Positions 1 to 6,208 of a stretch of DNA of 29,337 nt are shown one piece after another. The DNA is from Nitrospirota bacterium (GTDB lineage Bacteria > Nitrospirota > JAOUDF01). Location of the stretch: NCBI GenBank assembly GCA_029859385.1, contig JAOUDF010000008.1:1-29337 (forward strand), in the 5' to 3' direction. Each line of letters opens with the position of its first letter. The stretch's first letter is position 1. The position numbers were made by a program, and so were the translations under genes. The notes beneath the pieces are model-generated. The model saw only the letters and a program-made list of their open reading frames with translations, was not told where the DNA came from and made no database searches.

Positions 1-1
1 C

Positions 2-106
2 GAGGCCATTGTGCTGCGGGAAGATTTCGAGCTGGCGGACTACAAGCGGAAGGACTTCATCTACGACAAGCAGCGGTTGTTGGTGCCACCTAAGGTCAGG
101 CAATGA
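2..106 (+). CDS. C-terminal end of an unidentified protein (partial)
   Basis: An open frame runs in from the left edge and ends at TGA 104-106, giving 34 residues that are charged and end in LLVPPKVRQ. Codon use matches the neighbouring genes, and the stop lies only 7-22 bp before the possible starts of the cytochrome b561 gene, so it is probably the upstream member of the same transcript. The fragment is too short and carries no motif I recognise, so no function is assigned. Confidence 0.55.
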   Translation, partial: EAIVLREDFELADYKRKDFIYDKQRLLVPPKVRQ

Positions 107-112
107 CAAGGG

Positions 113-676
113 TTGGTTATAAACGATATGGGCGGCACAGTCACTGACAGCTATACCCGAACGTCGATTGTCCTGCACTGGATGACCGCCGCGCTTATCG
201 TGTCTGCCTTTGGCCTTGGCAGCTACATGGAAGATCTGCCCCTTTCTCCCACCAAGCTTCGGCTTTTTTCGTATCACAAATGGATCGGCGTAACGGTCTT
301 TCTGCTGGCGATCAGCCGTCTTTCGTGGCGCGCATTTCACCCCGCGCCGCCCCTGCCGGAAAAGATGCCGGCGTGGGAGCGGCTGGCGGCGAAGTCGAGC
401 CATTTTCTGCTGTATTGTCTTATGTTCATTATTCCGGTATCGGGCTGGCTGACCAGCTCGGCCCACGGCTTTCAGACGGTATACTTTGGGGTGTTGCCGC
501 TGCCGGACCTTGTTGAGAAAAACAAGGAGACCGCTGAAATTCTTGATGAAGTGCATGAACTGCTGAACAACGGCCTGTTGCTGCTCGTGCTGGGGCATGC
601 CGGGGCGGCGCTGAAGCACCATTTTATCGACAAGGATGATGTGCTGATGAGGATGCTGAGGATCAAAAAGTCATGA
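113..676 (+). CDS. Cytochrome b561 family protein (YceJ-like)
   Basis: This is a four-helix inner-membrane di-heme b-type cytochrome of the bacterial b561 family, which passes electrons between the quinone pool and periplasmic partners. At 187 residues it has the usual family length. Hydrophobic segments lie near residues 20-37, 55-72, 97-115 and 150-168. Candidate heme-ligand histidines are H22 (LHW), H55 (YHKW), H97 and H162 (GHAG), in the usual spacing. The start is uncertain: TTG at 113 gives the longest form, while ATG at 128 would remove five residues. The stop overlaps the next gene (yceI) in an ATGA arrangement, so the two are translationally coupled. Genes for b561 and YceI are commonly paired in bacteria, which supports both calls. 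Confidence 0.85.
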   Translation: MVINDMGGTVTDSYTRTSIVLHWMTAALIVSAFGLGSYMEDLPLSPTKLRLFSYHKWIGVTVFLLAISRLSWRAFHPAPPLPEKMPAWERLAAKSSHFLLYCLMFIIPVSGWLTSSAHGFQTVYFGVLPLPDLVEKNKETAEILDEVHELLNNGLLLLVLGHAGAALKHHFIDKDDVLMRMLRIKKS

Positions 677-1365
677 CGAAATTAAACAAAGTCGTCACAC
701 CGGTGAAAACCGGTGTCCAGTGGTTTGCGGGTTATTTGACGAGGCTGGATTCCGGCTTTCGCCGGAATGACGAGAAGGTCGTCTTCCGGATTCCGTGCTC
801 CCTTGTTAATCGGTCGGAGATCGGCGCGCTTGTGCTGCTCCTCGTCATACCGTTATGCGCCGATGCAGCGCCGCTGGCGCGCGAGGGAGGCAAGCTCGAG
901 TTTGTGTCGAAGCAGATGGGGGTGCCGGTAAAGGGGAGCTTTACCCGGTTCGACGGCGATATTGTCATCGACGAGAAAAACCCGGCCAACAGCCGCGCTA
1001 CGGTAACGGTCGACATCGACGGCATTGACGCGGGCTCCGACGACGCCAATATGGAGGTGCGGCGCAAGCCGTGGTTTAATGTAAAGGTCTATCCAAAGGC
1101 GGAGTTTGTCTCCACCTCGGTGACTTCCGCGGGGAACAATCAGTACCGGGTTGCGGGCAAACTTACCATAAAGGGGATTACCCGTGATGTGACGGTGCCT
1201 GTTGCGGCGAAGAAGGAAAAGGGCGGGTGGCTGCTGGAGGGCAGGTTCACGATCAACCGGCTTGATTTCAATATCGGCGAGGGTGCGTGGGCCGATGTGA
1301 GCACGGTGGCCAATGCGGTGGAAGTGAATTTCAGGGTTACGGTTCCTGCGTCCGGAGTCAAATAA
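673..1365 (+). CDS. YceI-family periplasmic protein with a repeat-derived N-terminal extension
   Basis: This encodes a YceI domain, a lipocalin-like barrel that binds isoprenoid or quinone-like lipids. The domain covers about residues 68-228: GGKLEFVSKQMGVPVKGSF, then a region with KPWFNVKVYPKAEFVS, KLTIKGITRDVTVPV and a closing VEVNFRVTVPAS. A signal-peptide-like stretch (IGALVLLLVIPLCADAAP) lies at about residues 50-67, unusually far in. The preceding ~50 residues include LDSGFRRND, the typical in-frame translation of a proteobacterial REP-like repeat. No better in-frame start codon was found between the repeat and the hydrophobic core, so ATG 673, which overlaps the b561 stop as ATGA, is kept. 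Whether the extension is translated, or blocks export, is unknown. Gene symbols for the family vary, so none is given. Confidence 0.8.
   Translation: MTKLNKVVTPVKTGVQWFAGYLTRLDSGFRRNDEKVVFRIPCSLVNRSEIGALVLLLVIPLCADAAPLAREGGKLEFVSKQMGVPVKGSFTRFDGDIVIDEKNPANSRATVTVDIDGIDAGSDDANMEVRRKPWFNVKVYPKAEFVSTSVTSAGNNQYRVAGKLTIKGITRDVTVPVAAKKEKGGWLLEGRFTINRLDFNIGEGAWADVSTVANAVEVNFRVTVPASGVK
691..771 (+). repeat. REP-like double-hairpin dispersed repeat inside yceI
   Basis: Two perfect 8-bp hairpins with four-base loops are separated by about 32 bp: ACACCGGT 697-704 with ACCGGTGT 709-716, and ATTCCGGC 749-756 with GCCGGAAT 761-768. The flanks GTC...CCAG and CTGGATTCC...GGAATGACG are the signature of the widespread proteobacterial repeat whose translation gives LDSGFRRND. 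A second copy lies at 5638-5701. This copy is read in frame by the first yceI gene. Confidence 0.75.
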
Positions 1366-1375
1366 TAATATTGAG

Positions 1376-1542
1376 CCGCCCGTCGGCTGCCAGGGGTTTT
1401 CAGAAGCTGAATATGGGGCGCGTTTGGTTTATGCCTGGCGGCAGTTTTTGAGGCATCGGAAAGTTTGGCTGGGGTGTGATTTCTGTGAGTTTAAGGTGGC
1501 GCGATATTCAGTTTCTGAAAACCCCTGGCAACCGCCGGGCGG
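1376..1542. mobile_element. MITE-like element with 39-bp inverted terminal repeats
   Basis: Positions 1376-1414 and 1504-1542 are inverted copies matching at 36 of 39 bases by direct comparison. The arms start with CCGCCCG at the outer end and close with CTGAATAT at the inner end. The 89-bp core has no convincing coding frame. The whole 167-bp unit fills most of the gap between the two yceI genes. No transposase is present and no clear target-site duplication was seen, so a non-autonomous element is an inference. A large structured leader or bidirectional terminator is an alternative. The right arm ends about 15 bp before the AGGAGG of the second yceI. Confidence 0.6.
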
Positions 1543-1571
1543 ATAACACAGGAGAACAGGAGGAAAGTCCC

Positions 1572-2138
1572 ATGAAAAAAGTGATCTTGTTGTTGATTGC
1601 TCTGCTGGCATTTACTACTACTGCTTTTGCGGCCGAGAGCTATACGGTGGACCCGAAGCATACCTTTGCGAATTTCGAGGTGAATCATCTGGGCCTTACG
1701 ACCCAGCGCGGCCGGTTCGACAAGACCAGCGGCAAGATTACCCTCGATCTGGCGGCGAAAAAGGCGACGGTGGATATCGAGATCGATGCCAAATCGGTGA
1801 ATACCGGCGGCGAGCAGCTGGAGAAGCATTTGCTGGGCGAGGACTTTTTTAATGTGGAGAAATTCCCGACGATTACCTTCAAGTCCACGAATGTCGAATT
1901 CAAGAACGACTACCCCACCAGTGTGCACGGCAACCTGACGATTCTCGGCGTCACCAAGCCGGTGACACTGGCGATTACGGCATTCAACTGCCGGGTGCAC
2001 CCGATGAACAAAAAGTACGTATGCGGCGCCGACGCCACGGCGACGGTAAACCGTTCAGAATTCGGAATGACCTACGCCGTCCCTGCGGTGAGTGACGCAG
2101 TCAAGCTGCTGATTACAGTAGAGGCGTTCAAGGATTAG
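1572..2138 (+). CDS. YceI-family periplasmic protein
   Basis: This is a second, diverged YceI protein (188 residues) of normal length and layout. A clean signal peptide (MKKVILLLIALLAFTTTAFA) would be cut before AESYTVDPKHTFANFEVNHL, the canonical start of the YceI barrel. Further family hallmarks are RGRFDKTSGKITLD, FFNVEKFPTITFKST, GNLTILGVTKPVTL and NRSEFGMTYAVPAVSDAVKL. ATG 1572 is chosen because AGGAGG at 1558-1563 lies 8 bases upstream and the signal peptide begins there; the frame itself stays open further upstream into the palindromic element. It is predicted to be periplasmic and to bind a polyisoprenoid or similar lipid. Its position after b561 and another yceI suggests a shared role in membrane redox or lipid handling. 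Confidence 0.9.
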   Translation: MKKVILLLIALLAFTTTAFAAESYTVDPKHTFANFEVNHLGLTTQRGRFDKTSGKITLDLAAKKATVDIEIDAKSVNTGGEQLEKHLLGEDFFNVEKFPTITFKSTNVEFKNDYPTSVHGNLTILGVTKPVTLAITAFNCRVHPMNKKYVCGADATATVNRSEFGMTYAVPAVSDAVKLLITVEAFKD

Positions 2139-2241
2139 CAGTGAAAGGCGTGCCGTCTGGTGCTCTCCTCAACTTTTTGCGCGAAATCTTCGATAAGTGG
2201 AGAAATACATCGATATGCGGGCTACCATAAAGGAGGACGGC

Positions 2242-3732
2242 ATGGGAGAGGTGCACAGGAATTTCATTAACGGCGAGTGGCTGGACAGCTCGTCGGGGAA
2301 GACCTTCAAGAGCAGAAACCCCGCCAACGGTGATGTGGTAGGCGAAGTGGTGATGTCCACGAAGGATGATGTGGACAGAGCTGTTACCGCTGCTACGGCT
2401 GCCGCCGAAAAATGGCGGCTGGTGCCGGCCCCGCGCCGGGGCGAGATGATCTACAAGGTCGCCGAAATCCTGGCCCGCCGCAAGGACGAGCTGGGGCGGC
2501 TGGTGACCCGCGAGATGGGAAAAGTACTGCCCGAGGGGCTTGGCGACGTGCAGGAGGCCATCGACATGGCCTACTACATGGCGGGCGAGGGGAGGCGGCT
2601 GTCGGGCGAGACGGTGCCGTCGGAGCTGCCCAACAAGGACTGCAAGTCGGTGCGCGTTCCCGTCGGGGTCTTCGGGCTGGTGACGCCCTGGAACTTCCCG
2701 GTGGCGATCCCTTCATGGAAGATGCTTCCGGCGCTGATCTGCGGAAACACAGTGGTTATCAAGCCATCAAGCGATACCCCGATCTGCGCCTCCGAGTTCG
2801 TAAAGGCCTTCGAGGAGGCGGGCATTCCGAAGGGCGTGGTGAACCTGGTGCAGGGCTCCGGCGGAGAGGTGGGGGAGGCGCTGGTGACCCATCCCGGCGT
2901 GCACGGCGTGTCGTTTACCGGCTCGTGCCGGGTGGGTGAGCGGCTGCATGCCTTGTGCGGCGGTCTTGGCAAGGAGTTTGCGGCGGAGATGGGGGGCAAG
3001 AACGCCATCATCGTCATGGACGACGCCGACCTCGACCTGGCGGTGGAGGGAGCGCTGTGGGGCGGTTTCGGCACCACGGGGCAGCGTTGCACGGCGACCA
3101 GCAGACTCATTGTCCACGAAAAAATCCACGACCGCTTTGTGGAGATGTTCCGCGATCGGGCGTCAAAGCTGGTGGTCGGTGACGGCCTTCTCGCAAAGAC
3201 CCAGATGGGGCCGCTGATCAACGCCGCCGCAAAGGGGAAGGTCCTCCAGTATATCGAGATCGGTTGCGAAGAGGGGGCAACCCTCGCGCTGGGCGGCAAG
3301 GAGCTCGATAGCGGCGACCGGGCCAACGGCTATTTTGTGGAGCCGACCATCTTTACCGGCGTGACGCCGCAGATGCGGCTTGCGCAGGAGGAGGTCTTCG
3401 GGCCGGTGGTGTCGGTCATAAAGGTGAGTGGACTGGAGGAGGCGATCCGCGTCGTCAACGGCGTCAAATACGGCCTGTCCGCGTCGATCTATACCCGCGA
3501 TGTCAACAAGAGTGCCGTGGCCGAGCGCGACATCGACACCGGTATCGTCTACATCAACGCCCCCACCATCGGGGCAGAGATACAGCTCCCCTTTGGCGGC
3601 ACCCGCGGGTCAGGCATCGGCTCCCGTGAGGCCGGCGGCCGGGGCGGGGCGCTGGACCTCTACAGCAAGTGGAAGGTCATTTATCGCGATTTCAGCGGCG
3701 CCCTGCAAAAGGCGCAGATCGACAAGGATTAG
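2242..3732 (+). CDS. NAD(P)+-dependent aldehyde dehydrogenase
   Basis: This is a 496-residue member of the aldehyde dehydrogenase superfamily, which oxidises an aldehyde to the acid. Visible motifs are the cofactor-binding TPWNFPVAIPSWKMLPAL, VSFTGS, the general base E249 in EMGGKN, the nucleophile C283 in GQRCTA (34 residues after the base, as is standard), EEVFGPVVSV, and LPFGGTRGSGIGSREAG near the C-terminus. The INAPTIGAEIQLPFGG segment is like 2-oxoglutaric-semialdehyde or ALDH7-type enzymes, but the substrate cannot be fixed from sequence. ATG 2242 is chosen over GTG 2197 because AGGAGG at 2231-2236 sits 5 bases upstream and the protein then starts like its relatives. It is probably cytosolic. 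A T-run with a weak hairpin follows the stop. Confidence 0.9.
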   Translation: MGEVHRNFINGEWLDSSSGKTFKSRNPANGDVVGEVVMSTKDDVDRAVTAATAAAEKWRLVPAPRRGEMIYKVAEILARRKDELGRLVTREMGKVLPEGLGDVQEAIDMAYYMAGEGRRLSGETVPSELPNKDCKSVRVPVGVFGLVTPWNFPVAIPSWKMLPALICGNTVVIKPSSDTPICASEFVKAFEEAGIPKGVVNLVQGSGGEVGEALVTHPGVHGVSFTGSCRVGERLHALCGGLGKEFAAEMGGKNAIIVMDDADLDLAVEGALWGGFGTTGQRCTATSRLIVHEKIHDRFVEMFRDRASKLVVGDGLLAKTQMGPLINAAAKGKVLQYIEIGCEEGATLALGGKELDSGDRANGYFVEPTIFTGVTPQMRLAQEEVFGPVVSVIKVSGLEEAIRVVNGVKYGLSASIYTRDVNKSAVAERDIDTGIVYINAPTIGAEIQLPFGGTRGSGIGSREAGGRGGALDLYSKWKVIYRDFSGALQKAQIDKD

Positions 3733-3740
3733 CGGCAAAG

Positions 3741-3761
3741 CCTGTAAATTCAGGGTTTTTT
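3741..3761 (+). terminator. Weak intrinsic terminator candidate after the aldehyde dehydrogenase gene
   Basis: A short stem, CCTG 3741-3744 with CAGG 3751-3754, is followed by a run of six T. Four pairs is weak for an intrinsic terminator, so the call rests mainly on the T-run and on the promoter-like sequence that follows at once. Confidence 0.3.
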
Positions 3762-3762
3762 C

Positions 3763-3792
3763 TTGACAGACCCCGGGGTTTCAGAGTTAAAT
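3763..3792 (+). promoter_or_regulatory. Sigma70-type promoter with a palindrome in the spacer
   Basis: The -35 TTGACA (3763-3768) and -10 TTAAAT (3787-3792) are separated by 18 bp, 28 bp before the start of the Ntn hydrolase gene. The spacer contains the perfect 10-bp palindrome ACCCCGGGGT (3770-3779), a plausible operator, though it may be chance in GC-rich DNA. The TTG of the -35 box also looks like a start codon for the downstream frame, but it would place 19 residues before a signal peptide, so it is not used as a start. Confidence 0.55.
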
Positions 3793-3819
3793 CATGCGTT
3801 TTCGTATCGAGAGAATTTC

Positions 3820-4677
3820 ATGTCAAAACGACTTCTTTTAACCGTCCTGTCAGTACTGCTCTCGACCGCCGCGCCCGCTTTGGCTACGGTGAACATTACC
3901 GTTTCCACCAGCGAGGGGATTGTCATCGCGGCGGACAGCCGCGTCACCTATTTCACCGAAGACAAGGGGAAGGGGTATATCACCCGCACCGCCACCGACG
4001 ACGCGCAAAAGGTCTTCCGGCTCGGCGACTTTGTAGGGGCCACCTATTCGGGCAAGGCCTCAATCGGCGACAGGAATATCAACAGCATCATCCAGGAGTT
4101 CAGGGGAGACAACAACATCGGCGATACTTCAAACACCGATGTGACCGTTATCGCGCAGAGACTTTATGATTTTGTCAGGGAAAAGTATCTGCGGGCGTTC
4201 ATGGGGACCCAGGTAGAACCTCTCGAGCTGACGGTTTCCGGATATGACGAAAACAGGGAGAAGAGGGCGTACACCATTATCGTAAGTCCTTTGGGTGCGC
4301 TCAAGGAAGAGATCAAGGAGTTCAGGGATTTCGGGGCCCGCTGGCGCGGCCAGACCGACGTGGTGACCCGCATGATCAAGGGGGTGGACAACAAGCTGCT
4401 CCCCAAGTTAAGTGACAAATCACGGGCCGAGGCGGAAAAGCTGGCCTATAACATTCCGTTCAAATACCTGACTCTGCAGGACGGCATCGATTTCGCCATC
4501 TTCATGATACGTACCTCCATCGACATGCAGCGGTTTGCCGACGGTACCGTGGGTGAACCCGGCGCGGTGCAGGGGGTCGGCGGACCCATTGACGTGGCGA
4601 TCATTACACCCGACGGTTTCCGCTGGATACAGAAAAAGGAACTGCGCGGCGAAACCCCCACCTCCTCAAGACGATGA
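3820..4677 (+). CDS. Exported proteasome-like Ntn hydrolase (predicted N-terminal threonine)
   Basis: The 285-residue product begins with a Sec signal peptide (MSKRLLLTVLSVLLS..PALA). Predicted cleavage after A22 leaves T23 as the new N-terminus. From there the sequence follows the proteasome beta-subunit fold: T1, then GIVIAADSR placing D17 and R19 at exactly the proteasome spacing, then QKVFRLGD matching the K33-I-F stretch after a ~9-residue insertion. SGYDENREKRAYTIIVSPLG and GGPIDVAIITPDGF match later Ntn strands. Known family members (proteasome beta, HslV, Anbu) are cytosolic and form rings with ATPases. This one appears exported, which is unusual; no ATPase partner is adjacent. The start is ATG 3820, with a weak GAGAG upstream; the stop overlaps cysM as ATGA. 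Activity, oligomer state and substrate are unknown. Confidence 0.7.
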   Translation: MSKRLLLTVLSVLLSTAAPALATVNITVSTSEGIVIAADSRVTYFTEDKGKGYITRTATDDAQKVFRLGDFVGATYSGKASIGDRNINSIIQEFRGDNNIGDTSNTDVTVIAQRLYDFVREKYLRAFMGTQVEPLELTVSGYDENREKRAYTIIVSPLGALKEEIKEFRDFGARWRGQTDVVTRMIKGVDNKLLPKLSDKSRAEAEKLAYNIPFKYLTLQDGIDFAIFMIRTSIDMQRFADGTVGEPGAVQGVGGPIDVAIITPDGFRWIQKKELRGETPTSSRR

Positions 4678-5630
4678 CAATACAGGAAAATCTCAGGCTC
4701 GACCGGCCCCGTCTCGCTCCCGACATAGTCAGTCTCATCGGCAACACCCCTCTTGTTGAAATTAGCCTGCTGAAGGACCAGATCCCCGATGTGCGGATAC
4801 TGGCCAAAGTGGAGTACTTCAATCCCGGTGGATCGGTGAAGGATCGCGCAGCCCTGCGTATTATCGAGGACGGCGAGCGGTCGGGTGAGCTGACGCACGA
4901 AAAAGTCATCATGGACTCTACCTCCGGCAACACCGGCATTGCCTATGCCATGATCGGCGCGGCAAAGGGGTTCCGGGTGGAACTGGTCATGCCCGAGAAC
5001 GTCAGCAGCGAGCGCAAGCGGATCATAGAGTCCTATGGTGCGAAACTTACCTTTTCCAGCCCCTTCGAAGGCTCCGACGGCGCCATCATGCTGGCCGAGC
5101 AGCTGAGTCGCGAGGCCCCCTGGCGCTACTTCTATCGCAGCCAGTACAAGAACCGCTCCAACTGGATGGCGCATTACGACACCACCGGCGTGGAGATCAT
5201 CCGCCAGACCGGCGGCGACCTCACCCACTTTGTTGCCTGCGTGGGCACCAGCGGCACCCTCATGGGCAACGGCCGCAGGCTCAAGGAGTTTAACCCGAAC
5301 ATCCAGGTGGTCGCTGTGCAGCCTTCCGAGGCCATGCACGGCCTGGAGGGGATGAAGCATTACGCATCGTCTCTTGTACCGGAGATATACGACGCGACGT
5401 TGCCCGACGATACCGTCTATGCCGATACCGAACAGGCCTACGATTTCGCAAAGCTCCTTGCCTGTAAAGAAGGGCTGCTCGTCGGTCAGTCTTCGGGGGC
5501 GGCGCTGGCAGGTGTTCTGCAGGTGGGCAAAAAGATAGGGAAAGGGACGATCGTGACGGTGTTTCCGGATAGCGGGAACCGCTACCTTACGACGCAACTT
5601 TTCGGCTTCCACGGGACTTGGTCTATTTAA
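4674..5630 (+). CDS. cysM: Cysteine synthase family protein, CysM type
   Basis: This is a PLP-dependent beta-replacing enzyme of 318 residues that makes cysteine from an activated serine and a sulfur donor. Family hallmarks are SLIGNTPLV (residues 20-28), the Schiff-base lysine K56 in GGSVKDR, the substrate loop STSGNTGIAYA, the PLP-phosphate loop GTSGTLMGNG, and PDSGNRYLTT near the end. ATG 4674 overlaps the previous stop by four bases and has no Shine-Dalgarno of its own, so coupled translation is likely. The next gene encodes a Mec-type JAMM peptidase, which recalls Mycobacterium tuberculosis, where CysM uses the protein thiocarboxylate CysO and Mec then releases cysteine. No CysO/ThiS-like gene lies in this window. 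O-acetylserine sulfhydrylase activity cannot be excluded. Confidence 0.88.
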   Translation: MTIQENLRLDRPRLAPDIVSLIGNTPLVEISLLKDQIPDVRILAKVEYFNPGGSVKDRAALRIIEDGERSGELTHEKVIMDSTSGNTGIAYAMIGAAKGFRVELVMPENVSSERKRIIESYGAKLTFSSPFEGSDGAIMLAEQLSREAPWRYFYRSQYKNRSNWMAHYDTTGVEIIRQTGGDLTHFVACVGTSGTLMGNGRRLKEFNPNIQVVAVQPSEAMHGLEGMKHYASSLVPEIYDATLPDDTVYADTEQAYDFAKLLACKEGLLVGQSSGAALAGVLQVGKKIGKGTIVTVFPDSGNRYLTTQLFGFHGTWSI

Positions 5631-5637
5631 CCTGTAT

Positions 5638-5701
5638 GTCATGCCCGAATGATTTTATCGGGCATCCAGTGTGCTGGATTCCTGCCTTCGCAGGAATGAC
5701 G
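5638..5701 (+). repeat. REP-like double-hairpin dispersed repeat
   Basis: Hairpins ATGCCCGA 5641-5648 with TCGGGCAT 5658-5665, and ATTCCTGC 5678-5685 with GCAGGAAT 5690-5697, are joined by CCAGTGTGCTGG. This has the same layout and flanks as the copy at 691-771. It sits just after the cysM stop and before the JAMM gene, where it may act as a transcript-stabilising or terminating structure. Confidence 0.75.
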
Positions 5702-5719
5702 TTGATAAAGTAAACTGCA

Positions 5720-6208
5720 ATGAAGACTCATTTTTTTCTTACCCAATCCCAGATCGCCGAACTCTACGCCCACGCGGGAGAGACCTTCCCTTTCGAGTGC
5801 TGCGGCATGGTCCTGCGCGAAACCGCGACGGGCGACGTAAAGGTGCGTCGTTGCACCAACGTCTACGACCAAATGGCAGCGGAAGAGCCGGAGAATTTTC
5901 CTCGTGATTCCCGCACCGCCTACCTCATCGACCCCGCCGAGCAGGTGGCCATTCTCAAGCAGGTCGACAAGGGGACGCTTCAGATCGTCGCCTTCTACCA
6001 TTCCCATCCCGAGCACGATGCCTACTTCTCCGCAGAGGACAAGGCAAAAGCCATGATGTTCGATGAACCGCTCTACCCCGATGCCATTCACGTCGTCGTC
6101 TCCTTCAAGAGTAACGGCAGCCGGCGCATCACCTTCTACCGTTGGAACGAAGCATCCCGCGATTTCGTCGAGGGCGTGGCGGATGAGGGCACGGTTCGCT
6201 CAGCCTGA
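5720..6208 (+). CDS. JAMM/MPN+ metallopeptidase, Mec-like
   Basis: The 162-residue product carries a complete JAMM zinc motif: E26 in FECCGMVL, then H94-S-H96-P followed by S104 and D107 (HxHx7SxxD). Bacterial stand-alone JAMM proteins of this size cleave amino acids or peptides from the C-terminus of ubiquitin-like sulfur carriers; Mec in mycobacteria releases cysteine from CysO. Adjacency to cysM (89 bp, with a REP-like repeat between) supports that role, but the sulfur carrier is not in the window. No strong Shine-Dalgarno is seen before ATG 5720; the start fits the family length. Its 3' end overlaps the opposite-strand comEC by 9 bases. It is probably cytosolic, since no signal peptide is present. 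Confidence 0.85.
   Translation: MKTHFFLTQSQIAELYAHAGETFPFECCGMVLRETATGDVKVRRCTNVYDQMAAEEPENFPRDSRTAYLIDPAEQVAILKQVDKGTLQIVAFYHSHPEHDAYFSAEDKAKAMMFDEPLYPDAIHVVVSFKSNGSRRITFYRWNEASRDFVEGVADEGTVRSA

Noticed and set aside
3763..3819. TTG 3763 as the start of the Ntn hydrolase gene
   Set aside because: The TTG is part of a good -35 box, and using it would put 19 polar residues in front of a normal signal peptide. ATG 3820 fits better.
4446..5642. A 398-residue open frame opposite cysM
   Set aside because: It is a shadow of cysM and the hydrolase gene, with no motif and no start signal.
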